A DNA stretch of 61,326 nucleotides, from the NCBI GenBank assembly GCA_017557535.1, contig JAFYYM010000112.1, positions 1-61,326 on the forward strand, read 5' to 3'. Numbering within the stretch: position 1 is the first letter of the stretch; each line of letters starts with the position of its first letter. The position numbers and the translations under genes were made by a program. The notes under the pieces are model-generated. The model was given only the letters and a program-made list of their open reading frames with translations, ran no database searches and had not been told where the DNA came from. This document shows positions 1 through 9,273 of this stretch, piece after piece. This DNA comes from Bacteroidales bacterium (GTDB lineage: Bacteria > Bacteroidota > Bacteroidia > Bacteroidales > UBA932).

Positions 1-1122
1 CCGTTCGAGATCACCGCTCCTTACACTGAGAAGTTCGTCTGGACCGGCGACCATGACCTTGCCGGCTGGGGCAGCAACCTCGAGGCGGGTCCGGAGGATG
101 GCTTCGTCACCGCAGGTCTGTGTGAAGGCGATCTTGTCCGTGTCTACTACACTACTTACTCAGACTGGTGGCAGTTCAAACTTCAGGCTGGGCACTGGGA
201 TGCGATCAATCTGGAAACTCTTGACGGGGCAAATACTGTTTCCGCCAATAACGCTCCTTCCGGATCGCAATTCTTCTCATTCGAGGTCACTCCCGCTATC
301 TATTCCCAACTCACAAAGACTGGAGAAGGATGGGGGTTCTCATTCGTCATAAATGGTGAGGGCGCTAAAATTACTGGAATATCCTTTATCCACTTCGGTG
401 CAGTAGAGGAGAAGACCGCCATCTGGGAGGGCTCCCAGGTCGTTGATTGGAGTGGTGGAGCAGGAGAAGACAACAAGGCCATGACTGCTCTCTCATGGGG
501 TGGCTACGATTGGAGCACCGTTGAGGCTGGAACGAAGATCGTCCTTGAGTTCACTCCTACGGCTGATGAGGTTCAGATCCGTTTCTCCAATGGCTCCTGG
601 GCCGCTCATCCGGGCACTCCTGATCCTTATAAGCTCTATGGAGAGAGCAAACTCGAGATAGAGTTGACCAAGGAGATTCTGGACAACATGGTCGCTACCG
701 GCGGTCTCGTTATCACCGGCCAGGGCTATACCCTTACTGGAGTTTACCTTGTCACTACTGGAGAGATGGCTCCTGTTGGCACCCCTATTTGGGAAGGTTC
801 TCTCGAGGTTGACTGGTCCGGCGGCCTTGGTGACGACCATAAGGCTATGACAGCTCTCTCCTGGGGTGGCTATGACTGGAGCACAGTTGAAGCCGGAACT
901 ACCATCGTATTGGAGTTCACACCTACGGCTGACGAGGTTCAGATCCGTTTCTCCAACGGCTCATGGGCTGCTCATCCTGGCACCCAGGATCCTTACAAGC
1001 TCTATGGAGAAAGCTCACTCGAGATTGAGCTAACCCAAGCTATCCTTGATGAGATGATCGCTAATGGTGGTCTTGTGATCACCGGGCAGGGATATACCCT
1101 GACGGCTGTCATTCTCAAATAA
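1..1122 (+). CDS. Surface glycan-binding protein with repeated beta-rich modules (5' partial)
   Basis: The frame is open from base 1 to the TAA at 1120-1122, so the N-terminus lies outside the window. The visible 373 residues form three modules of about 122 residues. The last two are near-identical (IWEGS, VDWSGG, SWGGYDW and RFSNGSW in each); the first is a divergent relative with the same aromatic-rich pattern. No catalytic motif is visible. Trp/Tyr-rich tandem modules just upstream of mannanase lipoproteins fit a SusE/SGBP-like outer-surface protein that holds hemicellulose chains for the enzymes behind it. That role is inferred from context. It could instead be the C-terminal binding half of a glycosidase whose catalytic part is upstream. 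GH26 follows after 48 bp. Confidence 0.7.
   Translation, partial: PFEITAPYTEKFVWTGDHDLAGWGSNLEAGPEDGFVTAGLCEGDLVRVYYTTYSDWWQFKLQAGHWDAINLETLDGANTVSANNAPSGSQFFSFEVTPAIYSQLTKTGEGWGFSFVINGEGAKITGISFIHFGAVEEKTAIWEGSQVVDWSGGAGEDNKAMTALSWGGYDWSTVEAGTKIVLEFTPTADEVQIRFSNGSWAAHPGTPDPYKLYGESKLEIELTKEILDNMVATGGLVITGQGYTLTGVYLVTTGEMAPVGTPIWEGSLEVDWSGGLGDDHKAMTALSWGGYDWSTVEAGTTIVLEFTPTADEVQIRFSNGSWAAHPGTQDPYKLYGESSLEIELTQAILDEMIANGGLVITGQGYTLTAVILK
421..1119 (+). repeat. Tandem in-gene duplication, 366-bp unit
   Basis: Two consecutive units begin at 421 and 787 (IWEGS codons in both) and continue in register, for example the MTALSWGGYDW codons at 481 and 847. Similarity is high at both DNA and protein level, and many differences are synonymous, so the duplication is fairly recent or kept alike by conversion. 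Each unit encodes one binding module of about 122 residues. Confidence 0.85.
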
Positions 1123-1170
1123 CATTATTCCGGAGGGGGCTGACCCTCCCTCCGGGATCCAATTAAATAA

Positions 1171-2619
1171 ATGAAAATGAGGGAAGTACTGTCTTGCCTG
1201 CTATTGGTGTCAGTCTTGGCGATGTTGGTTTCTTGCGGTGGTGATGATCCTATCGCCCCGCAAGAGGATCCGGCACCTACTACGCTCACGTTGAGCCAGG
1301 AATCCGCGAGCTTTGGTGTTCAGGGCTCGGAATTGACGCTGACCGTGACTGCTCCTGCCAGGCCGTCCGTTACCGGGGCACCATCTTGGGTTACGGTCAT
1401 GGATGGTACTTTCAATCATTATAGCATTACATATACCCTGAAAGTAGCTGAAAACACGTCCTATGATCCCAGGACAGCGTCTCTGACCATTTCCGCGGGA
1501 AACCTGACAAAGACATTCACTGTTTCTCAGGCCGCGGCTCAGAAACCGGCGGAACCGGAAGAGCCGGAAGAGAAGCCAGATGATAAACCTCAAGAGGTTG
1601 ATATATCCAAGACTCTGGTGACAGAGAATGCCACTAATGAGGCCAAGGCGCTTTACGGGTACCTTCTCAGCCAATATGGAAAGAAGATTATCTCTTCGAT
1701 CATGGCGGATGTCAACTGGAACCATCGGGAGGCGGACAAAGTCAATTCTTCCACAGGAAAGTACCCGGCGATGAACTGCTATGACTTTATTCATATCTAT
1801 GTCCCTGAGAATAATTGGATTAACTACTCCGATTTAAAGCCTGTCACCGAATGGGCGGAGGCTGGTGGAATAGTGTCTCTGATGTGGCATTTCAATGTTC
1901 CCAAGAACGAGAGTGTCAAACTAAGCACTGACGGTAGCGGCGTGACCTGTACCCCGGGCGAGACCACATTCCGAGCGAAAAATGTGTTCTCACAAGGTAC
2001 TTGGGAGAACAAATGGTTTTATGACCAGATGGACAAGGTGGCGGCTGTGATCTTAGGATTGCAGGAAAAGGGGATAGCGGCCATTTGGCGCCCGTTCCAC
2101 GAGGCTGCCGGAAACGCGACCTGCAAGCAGCAAGCTTCCTGGACGACATCCTGGTTCTGGTGGGGTTATGATGGTGCTGATGTTTATAAGAAGCTTTGGG
2201 TAGCGATGTTCGACTATTTCGCGTCTAAGGGTATCCGCAACCTTATTTGGGTCTGGACCACACAGAACTACAACGGTGACTCCTCCAAATATAACCAGGA
2301 CAAGGCATGGTATCCCGGCGATGCCTACGTGGATATAGTTGCCAGGGACCTTTATGGCAGCACTGCTTCCGCTAATGCCACGGAATTCAATGAGATCCAG
2401 GCAACCTATCCGACCAAGATGGTGACCTTGGGCGAGTGTGGGACAGATTCCGGGGCCAATCCTCCAAAGGCTTTTGCCACAATCCCGTCGGTCTGGTCCG
2501 CTGGAGCGAAGTGGTCATGGTTCATGCCATGGTATGGATCGAATATGCCTGACACTTCGTGGTGGAGCGCGGCTTTGTCAAACTCTAATGTGATAACTCG
2601 TTCTGATGTCAAGTATTGA
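1171..2619 (+). CDS. GH26 endo-beta-mannanase lipoprotein with BACON-type module
   Basis: Signal peptide with lipobox LVSC (lipidated Cys22), then a BACON-like all-beta module at about residues 36-122 ending TVSQAAA, a Pro/Glu-rich linker at about 123-145, and a GH26 (beta/alpha)8 catalytic domain to the C-terminus. The acid/base is Glu311 in RPFHEAAG and the nucleophile is Glu422 in LGECGTD, the two GH26 glutamates. The aromatic patch WFWWGYDG after the acid/base is typical of beta-mannanases. It is predicted to be a cell-surface lipoprotein cutting beta-1,4-mannan or glucomannan. The next gene starts within a few bases of its stop, so the two are co-transcribed. A neighbouring GH130 and epimerase support mannan as substrate. 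Confidence 0.9.
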   Translation: MKMREVLSCLLLVSVLAMLVSCGGDDPIAPQEDPAPTTLTLSQESASFGVQGSELTLTVTAPARPSVTGAPSWVTVMDGTFNHYSITYTLKVAENTSYDPRTASLTISAGNLTKTFTVSQAAAQKPAEPEEPEEKPDDKPQEVDISKTLVTENATNEAKALYGYLLSQYGKKIISSIMADVNWNHREADKVNSSTGKYPAMNCYDFIHIYVPENNWINYSDLKPVTEWAEAGGIVSLMWHFNVPKNESVKLSTDGSGVTCTPGETTFRAKNVFSQGTWENKWFYDQMDKVAAVILGLQEKGIAAIWRPFHEAAGNATCKQQASWTTSWFWWGYDGADVYKKLWVAMFDYFASKGIRNLIWVWTTQNYNGDSSKYNQDKAWYPGDAYVDIVARDLYGSTASANATEFNEIQATYPTKMVTLGECGTDSGANPPKAFATIPSVWSAGAKWSWFMPWYGSNMPDTSWWSAALSNSNVITRSDVKY

Positions 2620-2623
2620 TAGT

Positions 2624-4216
2624 ATGGTAAATGTATTCAGACATCTGGCTTTGACGGCCATGCTTCTGACATTCCTTGGCTCTTGTGGCAAGGAACAACC
2701 GGAGCCTACGCCGCAGCCGGATCCGGCCCCGTCATCCATAACGCTGAGTTCCAACTCTTTCCAGGTAGCGCAGCCTGGTGAGAAATTGTCGTTGACCATC
2801 AAGGCGCCCGCCCGTCCAGTACTCACAGGGCTGCCTTCTTGGATAACTTATGTCGATGGGACATTCAACGCTTATTCCATTACTGTTGGACTGACAGTGG
2901 CCGCCAATGACACTTACGATGCCAGGACAGCGACTGTTACGGTAGCCTCTTCTGGAGCCTCCTCAGTAACCTTCACCGTCTCGCAGGCCGCTAAGGAGAA
3001 ACCTGTCGATCCTCCGACCCCTCCTTCAGGCGATAACGAAGCTTGGGCTTTGGCCAAGACACTAGGATTAGGCTGGAATATGGGCAATCATTTTGACGCC
3101 TACTACAACTGGCACTATATTGATGAGAGCGGGTTTGACTGGTACAATTATCCCAATGAGAAGGTATGGGACGGAGAGTTGGCCACTCCGGATACTTTCA
3201 AAGGCGTTAAAGCTGCGGGATTCACCAGTGTCCGCATCCCCGTGACATGGCTGAACTTTATCGGCAAAGCTCCTGAGTATAAGATTGACGAGACATGGTT
3301 GAATCGTGTGCATGAGGTCGTGGGTTTCGCACATGCTGAGGGACTGAATGTCATCATCAATACCCATCATGATGAGAACCATGGAGATGACCATTGGCTG
3401 GACATCAAGAACGCGTCTGTCAACAGCGCTGTGAATGAGACTATCAAAGCCGAGATAAAGGCGGTTTGGACCCAGATAGCCAACAAGTTCGCTGATTGCG
3501 GTGACTGGCTCATTATGGAGGGATTCAACGAGCTGAACGATGGTGGCTGGGGCTGGAGCGCTGAATTCCAAAGCAATCCTTCCCGTCAGTGCGATATCCT
3601 TAACGAGTGGAACCAAGTCTTTGTTGACGCTGTCAGAGCGGCAGGTGGGGAGAATGCCACCCGTTGGCTCGGTGTTCCGACTTATGCCGCCAATCCGGAG
3701 TTCACCAAGTACTTGAAGATTCCATCCGACAAAGCTGGTAAGGTGATGGTCTCCGTGCATTTCTATGATCCCTACGATTATACTATCGGAGACGCCCAGT
3801 ATTCTGACTGGGGCCACACTGGAGCTGTTGGCAAGAAGGCCAATGGAGGTGACGAGACCCACGTCAAGGAGGTATTCAGCAAATTGAACTCCGAGTATGT
3901 CGAGAAGAATATTCCTTGCTACATCGGTGAATTCGGCTGCTCGATGAGAGCCAAGTCCGACACCAGGGCGTGGAAGTTCTATCTCTATTACATGGAATAT
4001 ATCGTCAAGGCCGCGAAGACCTATGGCCTGCCGTGCTTCCTCTGGGACAATGGCGCTAAAGACACTGGCAAGGAGCAGCATGGTTATATTAACCACGGCA
4101 CTGGGGCCTACATTGGCAACAGCAAGGAGGTCGTGAATATAATCAAGAAAGCGTGGTTCACCGAAAGTGATGGGTATACTCTTGAGACTGTCTACAATTC
4201 GGCACCGAAGTTATAA
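2624..4216 (+). CDS. GH5 endo-glycanase lipoprotein with BACON-type module
   Basis: The start at 2624 gives a compact signal peptide with lipobox LGSC (Cys21), 4 bp after the GH26 stop. An in-frame ATG at 2606 would overlap that gene and lengthen the n-region. A BACON-like module (about residues 30-120, ending TVSQAAK) precedes the GH5 barrel. Catalytic residues: acid/base Glu303 in GFNELND and nucleophile Glu436 in IGEFGCS. INTHHDEN and VSVHFYDPYDY are the usual substrate-site strings. The motif pattern resembles subfamily 4-like beta-glucanases or xyloglucanases more than GH5_7 mannanases, but subfamily is not certain. Its BACON module looks related to that of the preceding GH26, suggesting shared ancestry of the N-terminal halves. 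Confidence 0.88.
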   Translation: MVNVFRHLALTAMLLTFLGSCGKEQPEPTPQPDPAPSSITLSSNSFQVAQPGEKLSLTIKAPARPVLTGLPSWITYVDGTFNAYSITVGLTVAANDTYDARTATVTVASSGASSVTFTVSQAAKEKPVDPPTPPSGDNEAWALAKTLGLGWNMGNHFDAYYNWHYIDESGFDWYNYPNEKVWDGELATPDTFKGVKAAGFTSVRIPVTWLNFIGKAPEYKIDETWLNRVHEVVGFAHAEGLNVIINTHHDENHGDDHWLDIKNASVNSAVNETIKAEIKAVWTQIANKFADCGDWLIMEGFNELNDGGWGWSAEFQSNPSRQCDILNEWNQVFVDAVRAAGGENATRWLGVPTYAANPEFTKYLKIPSDKAGKVMVSVHFYDPYDYTIGDAQYSDWGHTGAVGKKANGGDETHVKEVFSKLNSEYVEKNIPCYIGEFGCSMRAKSDTRAWKFYLYYMEYIVKAAKTYGLPCFLWDNGAKDTGKEQHGYINHGTGAYIGNSKEVVNIIKKAWFTESDGYTLETVYNSAPKL

Positions 4217-4222
4217 ATAATT

Positions 4223-5311
4223 ATGAATAAGATAGTTCCGTTGATTATTGTGTCTTTGGTTTTTTCAGCGTGCCCTCGTCCTCCCAAGGATCAGGACCTA
4301 TCATGGAAGCAGGTGACATTGTCCCGTCTTTTGGCCAGGGCCGATGCCGGGGAGATCATGTATGGCCATCAGGATGACCTGGTGTATGGTCATTCCTGGA
4401 AAGTCACGGATTGGAAAACAGACTCCCTGGATAGATCAGATGTCAAGGATGTCTCAGGTAAGTATCCCGCCATCGTCGGTTTCGATCTTGGCGGAATTGA
4501 ATTTGGGGACAGTGAGAATCTGGACGGGGTCCCTTTCGACTTGATGCGCAAGGCGGCTCTCAAGCATATAGCCCGAGGCGGGCAGGTGACTTTCTCATGG
4601 CATCCCCGCAATCCTTTGACCGGAGGGGACGCATGGGACATCTCATCAGCGGAAGTTGTGTCTTCCATTTTGGAAGGAGGTGAGCTTCACGAGAAGTTTC
4701 TCGGATGGCTGGACAAGGCTGCGGACTTCCTTAATAGCCTTAACGGGGCCGCGGTGATATTCCGTCCTTGGCATGAGAATATCGGCAGCTGGTTCTGGTG
4801 GGGAGGTAAGCTCTGCACCGCCGAGCAGTACAAGGCTCTTTACCGTCTCACAAAGTCCAGATTGGAAGAGAAGGGTGTGCGTAACCTGATATGGTGCTAT
4901 TCACCGAATGGCCCGATCAGCGCCGAGGAATACCTCTCACGTTATCCGGGAGACGATGTCGTGGACATTCTGGGGACTGACATCTACGAATATGTCGGAA
5001 ACGGAACCCTTGAGGAGGCTGGAGAGAGATATGTGGCACAAGTCAAGGAGATGCTGTCCATTGTTGAGACCATATCCAAGGAGAAATATAAGCTTATGTG
5101 CCTGTCGGAGACAGGGCTTGAGGGACTTGTGGACCCGAATTGGTGGACCGGAAGGTTGTATCCGGCGATAGAGGGTTTCCCTATCTGCTACGTGCTCACC
5201 TGGCGAAATGCCCATGACAAGCCTGAGCATTTCTACGCTCCATGGAAAGGCTTCCCCCATGAGGAGGATTTCAAGGAATTCAGTGAAAAGAAAGATATTG
5301 TGTTGCTATGA
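4223..5311 (+). CDS. GH26 beta-mannanase / mannobiohydrolase-like lipoprotein
   Basis: A second GH26 with a short signal peptide and lipobox FSAC (Cys17) but no BACON module; the catalytic domain fills the protein. Acid/base is Glu185 in [14 protein letters not shown] and nucleophile is Glu296 in CLSETGLEG. The early motif [13 protein letters not shown] is typical of GH26 enzymes such as the ManA mannobiose-producing mannanase of Bacteroides fragilis. Position directly before GH130 matches the known B. fragilis mannan cluster (GH26, transporter, epimerase, GH130). Probably periplasmic-facing or surface-anchored and producing mannobiose. Its stop overlaps the GH130 start as ATGA, implying translational coupling. 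Confidence 0.88.
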   Translation: MNKIVPLIIVSLVFSACPRPPKDQDLSWKQVTLSRLLARADAGEIMYGHQDDLVYGHSWKVTDWKTDSLDRSDVKDVSGKYPAIVGFDLGGIEFGDSENLDGVPFDLMRKAALKHIARGGQVTFSWHPRNPLTGGDAWDISSAEVVSSILEGGELHEKFLGWLDKAADFLNSLNGAAVIFRPWHENIGSWFWWGGKLCTAEQYKALYRLTKSRLEEKGVRNLIWCYSPNGPISAEEYLSRYPGDDVVDILGTDIYEYVGNGTLEEAGERYVAQVKEMLSIVETISKEKYKLMCLSETGLEGLVDPNWWTGRLYPAIEGFPICYVLTWRNAHDKPEHFYAPWKGFPHEEDFKEFSEKKDIVLL

Positions 5312-6471
5312 CTTACGAAGAGAGATTGAAGTGGCTCAAAGAGTCACATGAGCAGTTGTTGACGAAGAAGAATCATCCCATTGAGGGCAACGGGGTTTAC
5401 GAGAGGTATGCAAATCCTGTCCTGACGGCGGACCATGCTCCTTTGGCGTGGAGGTATGACCTTCATAAGGAGACCAATCCGTACCTGATGGAGCGTTTCG
5501 GCATACATGCCGCGTTCAATTCAGGCGCTATCAAGTTCGGAGGCAAATATGTCCTTGTGGCTAGAGTTGAGGGAGCAGACAGGAAGTCTTTCTTCGCTTT
5601 GGCGGAGAGTCCTAATGGAATCGATAATTTCCGTTTCCGTTCCCGTCCCGTGACTATGCCTGAATATGGTGAGCCTGCCACGAACATCTACGATATGCGC
5701 CTAACAGCGCACGAGGATGGTTGGATTTACGGAATCTTCTGCGTTGAGCGTAAGGATAAGGATCATCCTGGTGACCTTTCCGCGGCTGTGGCGAGCGCCG
5801 GTGTCGCCCGTACAAAGGATCTGGTCAATTGGGAACGCCTTCCGGACATAGAGTCTGTCAGCCAGCAACGTAATGTGGTGCTTCATCCCGAGTTCGTTGA
5901 CGGGAAATATGCCCTCTATACACGTCCCCAGGATGGTTTCATCGATGCCGGTAGCGGGGCGGGAATAGGTTGGGCTCTTGTGGACAGCATGGAACATGCC
6001 GTGATCACAGAAGAGAAAGTGTTGAGCCATCGTTTTTACCACACAATCAAGGAGAGCAAGAATGGCGAGGGCCCTCATCCGATCAAGACATCGAAGGGTT
6101 GGCTCCATCTCGCTCACGGTGTCAGGGGTTGCGCATCTGGCTTAAGATATGTCCTTTATCTATATATGACAGCCCTTGACGATCCATCGAAGGTTATCGC
6201 CGAGCCCGCGGGATTCTTTATGGCCCCGGAAGGCGATGAATATCAGGGTGATGTGATGAATGTCCTGTTCAGCAATGGCTGGATATGCGATCCTGACGGA
6301 AAGGTCTTCATCTACTATGCGTCATCTGACACAAGGATGCACGTCGCCACTTCCTCTGTGGACAGACTTGTGGACTATTGCCTCCACACCGCCCCTGACG
6401 GAATGCGGACAGGGACCTCTGTCGCGACCCTTAATAAACTCATAGATAAGAATTTGGGCGTAACAATATGA
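5308..6471 (+). CDS. GH130 4-O-beta-D-mannosyl-D-glucose phosphorylase
   Basis: 387 residues with no signal peptide, hence cytoplasmic. The five-bladed propeller family signature is clear: [30 protein letters not shown] and [13 protein letters not shown]. Asp129 in IYDMRL matches the general-acid Asp of GH130. Length and motifs fit GH130_1 mannosylglucose phosphorylase, which converts Man-beta-1,4-Glc plus phosphate to mannose-1-phosphate and glucose. The downstream epimerase supplies that substrate from mannobiose. Product Man-1-P could also feed the GDP-mannose enzyme at 19710-20804, which is an inference. Starts at the overlapping ATGA of the GH26 gene. Confidence 0.92.
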   Translation: MTYEERLKWLKESHEQLLTKKNHPIEGNGVYERYANPVLTADHAPLAWRYDLHKETNPYLMERFGIHAAFNSGAIKFGGKYVLVARVEGADRKSFFALAESPNGIDNFRFRSRPVTMPEYGEPATNIYDMRLTAHEDGWIYGIFCVERKDKDHPGDLSAAVASAGVARTKDLVNWERLPDIESVSQQRNVVLHPEFVDGKYALYTRPQDGFIDAGSGAGIGWALVDSMEHAVITEEKVLSHRFYHTIKESKNGEGPHPIKTSKGWLHLAHGVRGCASGLRYVLYLYMTALDDPSKVIAEPAGFFMAPEGDEYQGDVMNVLFSNGWICDPDGKVFIYYASSDTRMHVATSSVDRLVDYCLHTAPDGMRTGTSVATLNKLIDKNLGVTI

Positions 6472-6480
6472 TTCCGGACC

Positions 6481-9273
6481 ATGAGGAGGTTGCTGTTCCT
6501 GTTTGTTTTCGCCCTTCTAGCCTTTCACGGTTGCTCTGACAGCCATTATAATGTGAGAGGGGATAAGGTCGATGTGAAGGCTGGATCCGTCTCAATCCGA
6601 CTCCAAGTTGTCTCCCCAGAGATAATCCGGGTCTCCGCGGTGCCTGAAGGTGTCCGCTTCCCCGAGAGGAAGAGCTTGGTTATAGTCCGTCAGGATGACG
6701 CCACTGACTTCAAGGTTTCTGTGGTTCGCGACACCGTGTCCGTGATCACTTCTGCTCTCACCGCTGAGGTATTGCCTGACGGTACACTGTGTTTCCTTGA
6801 TTCAGAGGGGAATATCCTCGCGGGGAATGGAAGGACTTTTTTTGAGCCGGTTGAGGTTGAAGGCAAGAAGGCGTATTCAGTTCAGACCAGGTTCTCATCC
6901 TGCCAAGATGAGTCTTTTTATGGTCTCGGTCAGCATCAGGCCGGTGAGTTCGACCATAAAGGCAAGAGTGAGGAACTATACCAGTATAACACCAAGGTGA
7001 GCGTGCCATTCGTCGTCTCTACAAAAGGCTATGGGGTGCTTTTCGACGCTTATTCATTGTCCCGTTGGGGGAATCCAGAGCCCTACAAGCAACTCGGGGA
7101 TATGTTTACCCTATACGACAAGGATGGTGTGAAGGGTGGATTAACCGGTACCTATAAGACCAGTGACGGGAAGACCCTTGTCCGTCGTGAGGACTCGCTC
7201 TATTTTGAGAACGAGTTTGTCATCAAGAACTTGCCCGAGATTCCCTTGAGCGGAGCCCGGGTTGAGTATGAAGGTTTCCTAGAGGCTCCGGAAACAGCTG
7301 ATTATCACTTTATCCAATATTACGCTGGTTTTCAGGAGACGTTCATCGGAGGTAAGGAGGTCATGCCCCGACTGTGGCGTCCGGCGTGGAATCCTAACAG
7401 TAAGAAATACACCTCTTCCCTCAAGAAGGGAGAGAAAACGCCTATCAAGATCATTTGGGATCCCGATGGAGATGTGTCCTATCTCGGACTCCGTGTCGCC
7501 TCTCTTCAAACTCCGGAAGAAGAAAGTGACTTGAGTTTCTGGTCTGAGTTTGAGCCAGGTGCTGATTTCTATTTCATTGCCGGCGGCGATTATGATGGAG
7601 TCATCACTGGCTACCGTAAGCTGACGGGAAAAGCGCAGGTGATGCCCAAATGGGTACTTGGTTTCTGGCAGAGCCGTGAGAGATATTCGACCCAGGATGA
7701 GTTGGTGGAAACGCTCTCCGAGATGCGCCGGAGACATATTCCCGTGGACAACATCGTCCAGGACTGGCAATATTGGAAAGACGACCAGTGGGGGAGTCAC
7801 CAGTTTGACCCTGAGCGTTATCCGGATCCGGAGAAGATGCTTGATGACGTCCATGGGATGAACGCCAGGTTCATGATCAGCGTTTGGCCGAAGTTCTACA
7901 CCAACACGGATAACTATAAGGAGCTGAAGGCCTCAGGTTACGCATACACCCATGCGGAAGAAGACGGGTTGAAGGATTGGCTTGGCCATGATCAGACGTT
8001 CTACGACGCTTATTCCGAGGGCGGAAGGAAGATGTTCTGGAGGCAGATGGACGACAATCTATATTCAAAATATGGCCGGAAGATCGATGCCTGGTGGATG
8101 GATGCCAGCGAGCCCAACCTGAGGGATTGCCTTCCGATGGATTATTTCAAATGGTTGCTCACTCCCAACGCTCTCGGGTCTTCAACCGAATATCTCAACG
8201 CCTATGCCCTTGTCAACGCTGACGCTATTTATAACGGCCAGCGCTCAGTGGATCCTGACAAGAGGGTTTTCCTATTGACGCGCAACGGCTTCGCTGGTCT
8301 CCAGAGGTATTCCACGGCCACATGGAGCGGAGACATAGGCACTTCGTGGACTGACATGAGAATGCAGATGCCTGCAGGACTTGATTATTCGATGAGCGGT
8401 ATTCCGTTCTGGGGCATGGACATCGGTGGTTTCTCAACGATGGGGAAATTCCACGACCCTTCCAACAGCGATGAATGGCAGGAACTGCAGACCCGTTGGC
8501 ATCAGTTCGGAACGTTTGTCCCCCTGTTCCGTACCCATGGCCAGTGGCCTCGTCGGGAACTTTGGAATATCGCTCCTGAAGGGTCTCCAGCATATGAGAG
8601 CATCCTATGGTATATGAGGCTCCGTTACCGGCTTATGCCGTACCTATATTCACTGGCCGGGGCAGTTCATTTCCAAGACTATACGATTATGCGGGGTCTT
8701 CCGATGGACTTCCCGGATGACCTGGCTGTCAGAGACCTTTCAGACCAGTGGATGTTCGGTCCGGCGTTCATGCCTTGCCCCGTCTCGGAATATAAGGCCC
8801 GAAACAGGGAAGTGTATTTCCCCGCAGGTGGCTGGTATGACTTCTATTCGGGGACGTATATCCCTGGAAATCAACGGCTGACAGTCAATGCTCCTTATGA
8901 GCGTATTCCTCTATATGTCAAGGCTGGCTCGATAGTCCCTTTGGGACCTTCGATGGAATGGTCGGATGAGAAACCCGCTGATAATATCCGTCTATACGTA
9001 TACGCCGGAGCTGATGCGGAGTTCACCCTCTACGAGGATGACGGCCTGACCTATGGCTATGAGAAAGGTGCGTTCTCCACAATCCAGTTCCGTTGGGACG
9101 ATGCCTCGAGGACACTCACGATCGGTGAAAGGGCCGGTGAGTTCCCCGGAATGCTCCAAGAGCGCAGGTTCACCGTGATTCTGGTCGAGCCTTCCAACCC
9201 TAAAGCTTATGATCCCGATGCGGATGGAAAAGAGGTGGATTATCGTGGAAAAGAGATAAAAACAATACTATAA
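6481..9273 (+). CDS. GH31 glycosidase (alpha-xylosidase-like) with PA14 insert, lipoprotein
   Basis: Lipobox FHGC (Cys18). The N-terminal GH31 beta-sandwich (Gal-mutarotase-like) includes YGLGQHQAGEFDHKG; a PA14-type beta-barrel is inserted at about residues 220-340 (GFLEAPETADYHF). The (beta/alpha)8 domain carries nucleophile Asp541 in WWMDASEPN and acid/base Asp618 in TWSGDIGTSW. The PA14 insert is characteristic of bacterial alpha-xylosidases acting on xyloglucan oligosaccharides, and the WMDASEP form fits this; alpha-glucosidase activity cannot be ruled out. In a mannan operon this suggests that side-chain-bearing glucan is co-processed. Nine bases follow the GH130 stop and its stop shares one base with the GH3 start. 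Confidence 0.87.
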   Translation: MRRLLFLFVFALLAFHGCSDSHYNVRGDKVDVKAGSVSIRLQVVSPEIIRVSAVPEGVRFPERKSLVIVRQDDATDFKVSVVRDTVSVITSALTAEVLPDGTLCFLDSEGNILAGNGRTFFEPVEVEGKKAYSVQTRFSSCQDESFYGLGQHQAGEFDHKGKSEELYQYNTKVSVPFVVSTKGYGVLFDAYSLSRWGNPEPYKQLGDMFTLYDKDGVKGGLTGTYKTSDGKTLVRREDSLYFENEFVIKNLPEIPLSGARVEYEGFLEAPETADYHFIQYYAGFQETFIGGKEVMPRLWRPAWNPNSKKYTSSLKKGEKTPIKIIWDPDGDVSYLGLRVASLQTPEEESDLSFWSEFEPGADFYFIAGGDYDGVITGYRKLTGKAQVMPKWVLGFWQSRERYSTQDELVETLSEMRRRHIPVDNIVQDWQYWKDDQWGSHQFDPERYPDPEKMLDDVHGMNARFMISVWPKFYTNTDNYKELKASGYAYTHAEEDGLKDWLGHDQTFYDAYSEGGRKMFWRQMDDNLYSKYGRKIDAWWMDASEPNLRDCLPMDYFKWLLTPNALGSSTEYLNAYALVNADAIYNGQRSVDPDKRVFLLTRNGFAGLQRYSTATWSGDIGTSWTDMRMQMPAGLDYSMSGIPFWGMDIGGFSTMGKFHDPSNSDEWQELQTRWHQFGTFVPLFRTHGQWPRRELWNIAPEGSPAYESILWYMRLRYRLMPYLYSLAGAVHFQDYTIMRGLPMDFPDDLAVRDLSDQWMFGPAFMPCPVSEYKARNREVYFPAGGWYDFYSGTYIPGNQRLTVNAPYERIPLYVKAGSIVPLGPSMEWSDEKPADNIRLYVYAGADAEFTLYEDDGLTYGYEKGAFSTIQFRWDDASRTLTIGERAGEFPGMLQERRFTVILVEPSNPKAYDPDADGKEVDYRGKEIKTIL

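Noticed and set aside
370-420. First module of the binding protein as a separate gene ending near 352
   Set aside because: Frame 1 is continuously open through this region into the repeated modules, so it is one protein.
3068-4096. Long antisense open frame (342 codons) opposite the GH5 gene
   Set aside because: It lies entirely inside a gene with clear catalytic motifs, has no domain-like composition and no leader; it is a codon-bias shadow.
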